Assembly (NCBI RefSeq): GCF_021134715.1
Contig: NC_060018.1
Coordinates: 11,673,501 to 11,737,500, forward strand
Source: Daphnia pulex
Lineage: Eukaryota > Arthropoda > Branchiopoda > Diplostraca > Daphniidae
Direction of reading: 5' to 3'
Length of the DNA stretch: 64,000 bases
Shown one piece after another: positions 34,501 through 42,637 of the stretch; within the stretch, counting starts at the first letter, position 1, and every line of letters starts with the position of its first letter. The notes under the pieces are model-generated. The model had not been told where the DNA came from. It did no database searches and saw only the letters and a program-made list of their open reading frames with translations. A program made the translations under genes and the position numbers.

Positions 34501-37252
34501 CGAACCGCTCCGAACACTACAGATGACGACGCAAGTTTTTGGAGCCATCTCCTCGTCCACTTCCTCATTTTGGGTCCTGCAGCACGCAGTAAACAGCAAT
34601 TCGCAATTCCCAGCCGTAGCTAAAAAACTCGTCGACAATTTCTACGCAGACAACTTAAGCGACTCGTTCGAAACCGAAGAGGAAGCCATCCTCTTCTCAA
34701 AACAGGCCGTCAAGTCTCTCGCGTCCGGAGGCTTCCGTCTAACGGCGTTTGCTTCCTCATCCCGACGCCTTTTAGCCTCCATTCCAGCTTCAGAACGATC
34801 GAACAAGTCACTCAATTTAGATTTCGACAAATTGCCGATCGAATACTTGCTCGGCCTCGTATGGGTTTGCGACGTCGATTGCTACCGTATCCGAATCCGG
34901 CCAATGGAAATGGTCACATCGAAGCGTCAAATGCTGTCCGCAATGTCCCGTACTTTCGACCCATTAGGCATCCTTCTACCCGTTATCACTCAAGCAAAAA
35001 TTCTGTTTCAAGCGACATGGCGAACAACCCAAGAACGCGTACCGGCCCGAAAATCAGGCTCTCGTTTAGAAGCAATAGGTTGGGACGAAACGTTGCCAGA
35101 TGGAATCCTGCTGAAATGGAACTCTTGGTCCAAAGAGCTACCATCGTTAGAAAAAATTTCCATCCCACGATGTTTTAGAACGGCTGATCTCCCCCTTAAA
35201 GATAGCCAGTTCGAATTGCACCTATTCTCAGACGCGTCGTCCGACGCATTTGGCGCAGTAGCGTACCTTCGAACCATCGCCAAAGGAAAGATTCATCTGA
35301 GCTTTGTTCTTGCTAAAGGCCGATTGGCTCCTTTAAAGTTACTCTCTATCCCCCGCCTCGAGCTCCAAGGCGCAGTCACCGCTGTTCGACTAGCAAAAAC
35401 GATAAAGGGCGAATTAAGATTGCCCATTGCAGAATACTATTTCTGGACGGACTCAGAAATAGTCCTTCGCTGGATCCATTCTTCCCACTGCAACTATTCC
35501 AGCTTTGTTTCACATCGCGTCGGCGAAATTCTCCGGCATTCAGAACCAGAACAATGGAGATTCATATCCGGATCAAAAAATCCCGCCGACGACTGCACGA
35601 GAGGAATGTTCCCCTCCAAGCTAGAATCTTTTTCTCAATGGTTAAGTGGACCAGCATTTCTGACGGAACCTTTGTCTCTCGAATCAGGACAGGCCGAGCT
35701 ACTACCACTCGGAACTAACGACACCGAGTGGTGCCCAAAAAGAACAGTCGGCCACGTAAATGTAGAACCAATCCCGTCCCAGCAATCAGCGCCTATTAAC
35801 GAAATAATTCGCCATCACGAAACTCTCAACGACTTGAAACGCAGCGTAGCCCAGCTACATCGCCCCGCCGAAGACAAAACGCCACTCCGTGCCGATGAGT
35901 TAGACCAAGCGCTTACTTTATGTCTGTCAGCAGCATGTCGCGAAGCATACCCTCAAGAATATGCCGCCATATCCGCCGGAAAGTACGTAAAAAATACCTC
36001 TCCTTTACGAAAATTGAATCCGTTTATCGACAAGAATGGGCTTCTCCGAGCCGAAGGCCGCCTCAAACACGCTGAAATCTCCCCCGAGGCTCGCAATCCC
36101 GTAATTCTAGGACTTAATCACCACCTAACCACCCTCATTATAGCCGACGCCCATCAGAAGGTACACCATTCAGGTGTAGAATGGACTTTAAGTGAGCTAC
36201 GATGGAAATACTGGGTGCCCCGTGGTCGACGCCAAATCCGAAAAATGCTGTACAAATGCCGCGAATGTCGCCTGTCTCGCTCCCGTCCAAAACCGCCCAT
36301 TATGGCAAGCCTGCCAAAAGAACGTCTTCAAGCATTCTTACCAGCATTTACAAATGTAGGACTAGATTTCTTCGGCCCACTTTATGTTGTCATCGGGAGA
36401 AAAACGGACAAAAGATATGGTCTAATAATCACTTGTCTCGCAACACGAGCTGTTCATCTAGAGGTAGTCTGGTCACTAACAAGCGACGCTTTCATCAACG
36501 CCCTTCGCCGTTTCATAAGCGTCCGTGGAAAACCCGCCTCCATATTCAGCGACAACGGGACCAACTTAGTAGCAGGAGAAAAGGAATTAAGAGAAGGAAT
36601 CGACAAACTCAATTCAGAAAGGGTCACTACGCACGCGGCCGAGCTAAACATCAAATGGAATTTTTCGCCACCGTCAGGACCGCATTTTGGTGGAGTTTGG
36701 GAGAGGATGGTGCAATCCAGTAAGCGAGCACTACGCGCAGTCCTCCAAGATCAGTCAGTCACCGATGAAGTACTTCAAACTGTGTTCAGCGAAGTCATGT
36801 CCTTGTTGAACGGCCGTCCACTCACCAACGTCCATATGGACCCCCGCGAACCAGAAGCTCTCACGCCCAACCACTTTATTCTCGGTCGTCACGAGCCCCA
36901 CATTCCACCAACCATCACTGACGACTCGCACAAACTTACTCGCCGCCGCTGGATGCAAACGCAATTCATCGTAGACCAGTATTGGGCCAGATGGATGCGC
37001 GAGTACGTTCCAAATTTAATCGAGCGCCAAAAATGGTTCCGTCCGACAAAGCGTCTCGAAGTCGGAGACGAAGTCATCATAATCGATGAAAACAATCGCC
37101 GCGGAGAATGGCCAGTTGGTGTAGTGATAAAAACCCTCCCCGACAATCAAGGCGTCGTCCGAAAGGCCGTTGTTAAAACCAAAACCGGTGAATACCTACG
37201 CCCTGTAATTAAACTTTGTGTCATTTCAGAAAGTAATCCGCAACCGGAATAA
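31553..37252 (+). CDS. Gag-Pol polyprotein of the BEL/Pao element
   Basis: One frame of 1,899 codons. In order: a Gag-like region with a DUF1759-like segment, CCHC-type zinc knuckles near residues 520-560, a retroviral-type aspartic protease near 610-640, reverse transcriptase near 850-1060, a Pao-type region and RNase H near 1200-1300, and integrase with its zinc-binding and catalytic parts near 1480-1750, then a DUF5641-like tail. Codon use and base content (richer in G+C than the flanks) mark it off from neighbouring DNA. It belongs to the mobile element, not the host. Confidence 0.93.
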   Translation: MEEDENDLANDKHVLFAQRTVAKRFHTKLITRIGNFLNEKPKADDVRSNISELEAALRRVVALHTRYASRPTLSEEEKAAAITWLDNVQDSNGSCLNRMRSYLSSLDQNSARKGKNTSGQWSVSQHRSRADEGTTPDLSIRSHQPPLDANLNLEAQLQQAKQDHERTLAEIKKRGEENLSKIQAAINQRDGVCPENLLQPPHPFASTPITSAVTTQVNQQPRRFLQFDTTTSHREQQSPSAQYTHPSSGPSNYPPPAHWPKIAISRFNGDCRRWPAFAQVMRATIEETALPDLYKVLALRENLTEDIQKRMANLFNGSYTYAQAWIELKDKYGVPALIIQAHIQHLQMVQSFRNGDFKSLADLASLVRDAVSSVAGDQSMNEFTHSTVVNQLATKLPFNLQQDWGRYAYNLRPKVSSLADFDRWIDAIVGAEELRGAKLNNYVAPKQNPPPRPALPFPPTILKNSVAFKIPKSVESPSERPNRADNQWPACPACSDNPGHRLEACGIFRKMLPSQRAALCGENNHCFKCLLPGHYGRSCRNTDVACNACPGKHHSLIHGAERVFPGKLQPKGKATLQILLVHAPKTSPKPVLLAITPIVVHSDKETILTFGVLDPGSEATLIKSSLAQRLRLKGAIQKIRFGSFHNAVLLDSSVVNFVIESADKARTFQVTDAFTVPDIQLSPRNINWHTEKFEWPHLSDLNLPPIDSSKVELLIGMDIVDAHEILDSRTSSHNEPRANLTVFGWAVVGKIPPSLIRGPSAKRSVNVNGISPTLQLIDLVQKFYSTETFGVDIQATKPSSPEDALAISILKSSIVNIRCGWQVDLLFKSPNPNMPNNRAHAVSRFYAVERRLLSQENKVNAIRYREIIEGHLANGYAIEVPYDQLQLPFGKVWYLPHHFVTNPNKPNKIRVVFDCSAKFNNVCLNDFLLRGPVLLSNLTGVLLRSRQYLVAVSADIESMYHRVGVTPKDQSALRFVWRTPGSDEPLRTLQMTTQVFGAISSSTSSFWVLQHAVNSNSQFPAVAKKLVDNFYADNLSDSFETEEEAILFSKQAVKSLASGGFRLTAFASSSRRLLASIPASERSNKSLNLDFDKLPIEYLLGLVWVCDVDCYRIRIRPMEMVTSKRQMLSAMSRTFDPLGILLPVITQAKILFQATWRTTQERVPARKSGSRLEAIGWDETLPDGILLKWNSWSKELPSLEKISIPRCFRTADLPLKDSQFELHLFSDASSDAFGAVAYLRTIAKGKIHLSFVLAKGRLAPLKLLSIPRLELQGAVTAVRLAKTIKGELRLPIAEYYFWTDSEIVLRWIHSSHCNYSSFVSHRVGEILRHSEPEQWRFISGSKNPADDCTRGMFPSKLESFSQWLSGPAFLTEPLSLESGQAELLPLGTNDTEWCPKRTVGHVNVEPIPSQQSAPINEIIRHHETLNDLKRSVAQLHRPAEDKTPLRADELDQALTLCLSAACREAYPQEYAAISAGKYVKNTSPLRKLNPFIDKNGLLRAEGRLKHAEISPEARNPVILGLNHHLTTLIIADAHQKVHHSGVEWTLSELRWKYWVPRGRRQIRKMLYKCRECRLSRSRPKPPIMASLPKERLQAFLPAFTNVGLDFFGPLYVVIGRKTDKRYGLIITCLATRAVHLEVVWSLTSDAFINALRRFISVRGKPASIFSDNGTNLVAGEKELREGIDKLNSERVTTHAAELNIKWNFSPPSGPHFGGVWERMVQSSKRALRAVLQDQSVTDEVLQTVFSEVMSLLNGRPLTNVHMDPREPEALTPNHFILGRHEPHIPPTITDDSHKLTRRRWMQTQFIVDQYWARWMREYVPNLIERQKWFRPTKRLEVGDEVIIIDENNRRGEWPVGVVIKTLPDNQGVVRKAVVKTKTGEYLRPVIKLCVISESNPQPE

Positions 37253-37275
37253 TCGATCCATCGTGGCGGCCGGAG

Positions 37276-37501
37276 TGTTGTGCACCGGCACAATGATACC
37301 TGGCAACATCGAAAGAGAAGAGGATGAGAAAGCAGAGCAGCAGACGACGGGCAGTCGAGAGTAAAAAAACCTCAAGAAGAATCACGTTTCTCTCGTTCTG
37401 ATTAATATAACTTCTCCCTGTCGTGTTCAAGTTCCGTGAAATACAAAACTTGCTTCTCGTTCTACCGTCTATTTCGTTCGCTGTGACGCGAGTAGTTCAC
37501 A
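37276..37501 (+). repeat. Right LTR of the BEL/Pao element
   Basis: 226 bases, identical by eye to the left LTR, followed by the GTTAT target duplication at 37502-37506. Confidence 0.93.
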
Positions 37502-37506
37502 GTTAT

Positions 37507-38656
37507 TGTTAAGTTGAAACCATTTAAAGAAAATCAATTTAATATATAGTTGTTATAAGTAAAATTTTGTGAAATTGAGAAGGGGAACTAATAACCTGTT
37601 GTAGTGGTGATTGTTTTTGGCGCTCTTCGTCGATTAAAACGGGCGGAGATGATGCTGGACAAGATCTGGACCCAAAGTTCATCATTCCTATTATTCCCGA
37701 TTAGCAATCGCTTATATATCCCGCCGCATGGGGGATAATATAATTATTATTATAGTACGTAGTAGTGAATTTCCTATTTGCATGCAAATGGGAAAGTGCA
37801 TGGCAGTGCAAGCAAATTTGGACGTAGAATGATGATACATGGACTGCCGGTGTTCATTGAAGGTCGACGATCGAAACTTATTGACGTCGCTATACTGGTT
37901 GTTAATAGATTTCAACTAAAAAAATATAGGGATAACAGTATCTCAGTCAGTTGCGAACATGCATAGCTTGGTGATAATATGAGACTAAGATAATTCCCAC
38001 AGGATCCATCATCACCCCGCGCTAACTTGATCGACGTCGCAAAACCGACACATTTTGCCGGGCATTGATACTCGAGTAGTCAAGGTCACATCTATATAGG
38101 GACTGAGCGCTGTTGGTTGGACGGCTGATGCAGATCAATGATTTCTATATTCTAACGGGACGAGATTTTAATTATTGCCATAAATTGGCTCGGTCAATAA
38201 GAAGACACAATGCTCATCGATCGGTATATCATCGATACCAACTACACTTGCATATTTTCATTTCATGCTTGAAAGTCTTTTGTTTCACGGTTTCACTCCT
38301 ATAGTAGTATATGTTGTAACGTTGGCAAGGATGGTCTTGTAACAATAACCCATGGCTTGCCTCACACCGTCAGAAACAAAAAAAAAAGCAAATAAACATA
38401 TAGTAAACATGAAACCAATGCTATAGCTTGCGTTATACTATTTCTCAAACACCGTTACATCCTTCTACAATCTACATACAGGTTTCGACTAATGTAATTT
38501 CTTTTGTGGCCCGATATAATCACTATGTATAATAGTAGTCGTCAGTATAGTCTGTATGCTATTGAGTTAGAACTCAATATTTATAATACGCAATCTCTCA
38601 GACTATAGGTTAGAACTTAGAATAACGGTTTATTCTATACAGTTCTATATATCTCC
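37507..38656. other. Spacer between the element and the cystatin gene
   Basis: AT-rich DNA with no recognised gene. Before the insertion this DNA was continuous with 30230-30803, so the original IR-C to cystatin spacer was about 1.8 kb. Confidence 0.5.
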
Positions 38657-38663
38657 TATAAAA
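38657..38663 (+). promoter_or_regulatory. TATA box of the cystatin gene
   Basis: TATAAAA within CTCCTATAAAAAGCCCC, 86 bases before the start codon. The likely start of transcription is near TTCATCTTCATT at about 38690. Confidence 0.7.
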
Positions 38664-38742
38664 AGCCCCAATAGGGGTTGTTCATCTTCATTATTGAACA
38701 GACGTACTTGAACCGTTCGTCGACGAAGGGCGGACAGCAATC

Positions 38743-39474
38743 ATGACGCTAAAATTGACCACAGCATCAGTTCTTTTTGTCATGTTAGTTGCTCTAAACT
38801 TGTACGGCCCTGCTTCGGCTGATTCACACAACAAGCGTGATGTATCCATACGCCAGCCATTGCTGGGTGGTTACAAACCAGCTATGGTAGATGCCGCTGA
38901 TGTCAAGAGGATGGCCGCCTTCGCCACCAGCGCTATATCGGCCAGCGACTCCGGACCAGCAGTTCAACTAATCCGGATCAGAAGAGCCTGGAAACAAGTT
39001 GTGTCCGGTACCAATTACAAGCTGATTCTGGAGCTGCTCAACACGAACACAGGTCAAGTCTTACTATGTGAGGTGATTGTATTCGACCAGCCGTGGACGA
39101 ATACTTTGGAGCTTAAGAGTTTCAGATTTTTCTCGAAGAGAGAAAGAAGACAGATTCCGGGCGGATACGTGGTAAGAAATGTCAACGATCCTGATGTCAA
39201 GGAGATGGCCGCATTTGCCTCCAGCATCCTGACGGCCAGCAACAGCCATCCGCACTTGTTGGCGTTAATTAAGATTCTGAAGGCCGAATCGCAAGTGGTC
39301 GCCGGTACGAACTACAAAATGGCTCTGCTGTTTGCCAATAGACCTCAGCATCACTCGCGTTATTTGCTTCTGTGTGATGTGATTGTCTTTGACCAGCCGT
39401 GGACCCACACCCGAAAATTGACCGAGTATAAATGCCGTCGGGTCAGAAGTTCTGCTGTTAGTCATAAGGAATAA
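38743..39474 (+). CDS. Secreted two-domain cystatin (cysteine protease inhibitor)
   Basis: Cystatins block papain-type cysteine proteases such as cathepsins. This single-exon gene encodes 243 residues. A signal peptide covers about 1-26 (ends GPASA). Domain 1 spans about 38-128 with the N-terminal GG at 42-43, the first hairpin QVVSG at 85-89 and PW at 117-118. Domain 2 spans about 137-232 with GG at 140-141, QVVAG at 184-188 and PW at 219-220. All three contact sites of an active cystatin are thus present twice. The linker holds a basic site, KRERR, at 132-136, which a furin-like protease could cut to release two inhibitors. The two domains share VIVFDQPW exactly, showing an internal duplication. 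The lack of introns is notable beside its intron-rich neighbours. Roles in feeding, digestion or immunity are possible but not shown. Confidence 0.88.
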   Translation: MTLKLTTASVLFVMLVALNLYGPASADSHNKRDVSIRQPLLGGYKPAMVDAADVKRMAAFATSAISASDSGPAVQLIRIRRAWKQVVSGTNYKLILELLNTNTGQVLLCEVIVFDQPWTNTLELKSFRFFSKRERRQIPGGYVVRNVNDPDVKEMAAFASSILTASNSHPHLLALIKILKAESQVVAGTNYKMALLFANRPQHHSRYLLLCDVIVFDQPWTHTRKLTEYKCRRVRSSAVSHKE

Positions 39475-40379
39475 AGCGTCTTATTATGGCTATAACTGCC
39501 CAGAATTTTAATATTTGTTTGTTATATTTTTATTTTTACTTTTTAGTTTCACTTTTATTATTTTCCTCCGCGAATTATTATATACGGAATAAACAATACA
39601 CGCATATGGCATATGGTGATTCTTATCTTCTTTTTATTATAATGTATAGGAAGTAGACTAACCAAATTAGCATTATATATTCAATATTCCTTAAATAATA
39701 ATTATTATCTTAAGAGTAGTGAATATTGGTAGTATAATACTTGAATGCGCCAGCTCGGCCGCTCTCGGCCAAACAAGATAACAAAATTTATTCTTCCTGA
39801 TATCAAACCAGCGCTATTTACACACCGGGCTGATGGCTAAAGATCATCAGACAGATTAGAGAGCGCGTTGGTTATTTGCAAGAGATATCAGCTCTTGATG
39901 ATGTGAGATAAATGCTGGTTTGGTTAGTCATATTACGTCAACGAAAGGTAACATTTTTCGACATGGACGAAAGCAACTGTTTCAACCTGCAGTTTGAACT
40001 CAACGTTCTTGTCTTTTGCTTTCTTGTAGCCTATATTACGCAATCTTCCTTTTGAAATCACGAAATACTTCAGTTAACCTTATTCCAACACAAACTGATA
40101 ATTTGAATCAGGTCATATCTACCTCGTCACCAGCATATCCATATCTTTATACCGAATCTCCCAAATTCTTATCATAACGTTTGGGGCTATTTCACTAATG
40201 GAAACAACAAGTGATCTACGTGAGTGAGCTTATTCTTTAAAAAAAATTGTGATTCATTTTAGTTTAAAAAAAGTTCTAGATCATTTAAAATTTTATTTCA
40301 TAAAAGTTTTCCTTTTTGTTTTCTTATCACACAAATCTCGTCAATATTTTGGATTTAAAATTATTGTGTAACATACAAA
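39475..40379. other. Spacer and 5' UTR of the Lifeguard-like gene
   Basis: No coding exon recognised. A GTGAGTG donor-like site near 40219 could end a non-coding first exon of the downstream gene. Confidence 0.4.
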
Positions 40380-41521
40380 ATGACAACTCAACCAAAACAA
40401 CCAACTAATACGTCTTATCCTCATCAGTCAACAGGTGAGCCAAAAACACGAGAGCTGGAAGCAAGACGCGCCTGGGTTTGACCAGCACCGCCTATTTCCA
40501 GATTTTTTTTCTCTTTATACCTAGACCGTCGTTTGTTCGGTTTGTATTCAAATTTTAAAGTTCATATACTTTTTTTAGACACAATTCATACAGCGCCATC
40601 TTCAGATACCAATATGTACGGCGGAATGAATCATTTCGACGAATCGGGTTCGTTCGACGACAGCAGCAGATTTTCTTTTTCTGAAAAATCAATTCGCTTG
40701 GCATTCGTCAGGTAGACATTACGAATGAATCGTTTAAATATCATATGTTTTCTCTGGCCAACAAAATATTCTCTATATTTGTGATGTACTTCAGAAAGGT
40801 GTACGCGATCCTGATGGCTCAGCTAACTATAACGATGGGATTTATCGCCCTCTTTGTATTCGTGCCTAGCGTTGCTAGCTTTTCTCAGGACCACGGAGAA
40901 ATTATGTGGATTGCGTTTTCGATATCCATAGTGTTGCTAATAGTCTTGGCATGCTGCAGCGATTTTCGGCGACGCTTTCCTCTGAATATCATTCTGCTCG
41001 GACTTTTTACTATTTGCGAAGGCATAATGCTAGGCGCCATAGCGTCTTTTTATGAAGTAAAATATATCAGCCGTTTATAATTATTAGACGCGTAATTAGC
41101 TATAGTAAAGATTACTTTTAAAATATTAATCTTTTCCTTGCAGAGTGAAGAAGTGCTGATCGCAGCAGGAATCTGCGCAGCTGTTTGCCTTTCTATTACC
41201 ATATTCAGTCTGCAGACTAAATGGGATATCACGTCCAGTGGAGTCTGCAAAGGGTTCCTCTTTGTTTCACTGATCGTCCTATTGATGTTCGGCATTATGG
41301 CCATCTGCATGCAAGACAAAGTCGTCAATTTAGTTTATGCGTCGTTAGGTGCCCTTGTTTTCAGCATCTATCTAGTCTTCGATACCCAGTTGATGCTAGG
41401 TGGCAAACACAGGTACTCCATCTCCCCAGAAGAATACGTCTTTGCTGCTCTCAATCTCTACTTGGACATCGTCAACATTTTCATTTACATTTTGGCAATA
41501 GTTGGTGGCAGTTCCCGATAG
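40380..41521 (+). CDS. Lifeguard/TMBIM family membrane protein (Bax inhibitor-1 related)
   Basis: Members sit in ER, Golgi or plasma membrane, dampen ER calcium release and protect from cell death. Exons 40380-40434, 40579-40711, 40795-41056 and 41144-41521 (phases 1, 2, 0) give 275 residues. A hydrophilic N-terminus (MTTQPKQPTNTSYPHQ) is followed by the conserved entry IRLAFVRKVYAILMAQLTIT. Seven hydrophobic segments follow, including FIALFVFVPSV, IMWIAFSISIVLLIVLACC, FPLNIILLGLFTICEGIMLG, VLIAAGICAAVCLSITIFSL, GFLFVSLIVLLMFGIMAICM and LVYASLGALVFSIYLVFDTQ. The family signature FDTQLMLGGKHRYSISPEEY and the ending ALNLYLDIVNIFIYIL are complete. Length and layout match Lifeguard 1-3. A poly(A) signal, AATAAA, occurs near 41647. 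Confidence 0.93.
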
Positions 41522-42541
41522 TGTCATACAAACTTTTATTGGGAATAATGGTCACATAAGTCCCGAATTCCCTGAAATTGTCTTGGTGCAGTTATTTTCA
41601 ATCTTGTTCACCTTAATCTTTGCGCGTTATTATTATCTTGTTACTGAATAAAAATACAATTAATCGTTCACATGTAGAAGCGAAAAATACATATAAAACT
41701 AGCCTAATTAAAATCTAACATTTGGTTTCAGAGTTTTACTTCACCACCATTTTTGGTGGAATGGGAATTTGAACAGCTGATTATTTCTCACGACCGTGTA
41801 GGTTATAGAATTCCGATGTTATATAGCCTATATAGATATTGTTAAAGGCCATCAGAAATTAAAAAAGACAAGAGGTTGCATTTGAAACAAGCACGTCATA
41901 TTGGTCTTCTATATTGACTTATTGTTGATTCAGGGAAATTGTAACGCATATCGATACCAGCCGGGACGTGTATAGGTGTAACACATGTGAGTATTCCGAG
42001 TAGTTGTTCGTTCGTGCTGATGTATCAAATGCTCATTAATACTTTGACAAAAATTATTTTCTGGAAATTGCATTTGATGTTCGTGATAGGAAACACTCAC
42101 ACAGATAGTAGGATTTCCGTGTGAAACACTGAGATAGTAAACAGTAAACACGGAGAAATAAGCGAGCAACCTCTTGATCCTTATAGTTTATGGCCATAAC
42201 GCAGGTTTGCTTTGTGATTCTTTAACTCATAACCGCTCATCACGCGATAATCGATCATATACTTATTTTCAAATTTAAATTTGCCCACATTTCTATGGTG
42301 AGAAATGGCCAGCTAAAAAATTCCCATCACCAGCAGTTTCCATTTTAAAATAATAATGAAGAGAAAGTGCCACCAGGTAAAGATTTTCTGACTAACGCAA
42401 AACATATGTAGCATGCTACATTTCATGAGAAACATCTCTATAGCTATACGCAAGCCGTTGCTAAGATACGAACCAAAAATACAAGATTTAACACTTCGTG
42501 ACCATTCCAATTTCTTATCCAAGTCCAGGAAAACCCAGTCA
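41522..42541. other. Spacer between the Lifeguard-like gene and IR-D
   Basis: Holds the 3' UTR of the Lifeguard-like gene, including a short hairpin (CCACCA-TTTT-TGGTGG) near 41749, and AT-rich DNA. No gene seen. Confidence 0.5.
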
Positions 42542-42549
42542 TATATAAA
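42542..42549 (+). promoter_or_regulatory. TATA box of IR-D
   Basis: TATATAAA, 96 bases before the chosen start codon. It lies downstream of the longer in-frame ATG at 42413, which argues for the later start at 42638. Confidence 0.5.
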
Positions 42550-42637
42550 TAAAGGTTCTTCATTCTTCACTGGTGCATTTGCCGATCATCTGCTCTGTCA
42601 ACTCAAGATAATTTGCGTTGAAATATTCATTTTTTAC

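Larger units (their letters stand above)
30809..37501 (+). mobile_element. BEL/Pao LTR retrotransposon, looks whole
   Basis: A 6,693-base element between IR-C and the cystatin gene. Parts: LTRs at 30809-31034 and 37276-37501, a primer-binding-like site right after the left LTR (TGGTGCCGAAACCCGGGA), a leader with a short tandem array, one long Gag-Pol frame and a short purine-rich tract before the right LTR. The domain order (Gag, protease, reverse transcriptase, RNase H, integrase) and a DUF5641-like C-terminus fit BEL/Pao. No envelope gene is seen. By eye the two LTRs are identical over 226 bases, so the insertion is very young. Confidence 0.93.

Noticed and set aside
36202-36723. 173-codon frame inside the mobile element
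   Set aside because: A shadow of the integrase part of Gag-Pol in another frame.
42413-42637. Upstream in-frame ATG for IR-D
   Set aside because: It lies before the TATA box at 42542 and its product has no signal peptide at the start; the ATG at 42638 gives a good one.
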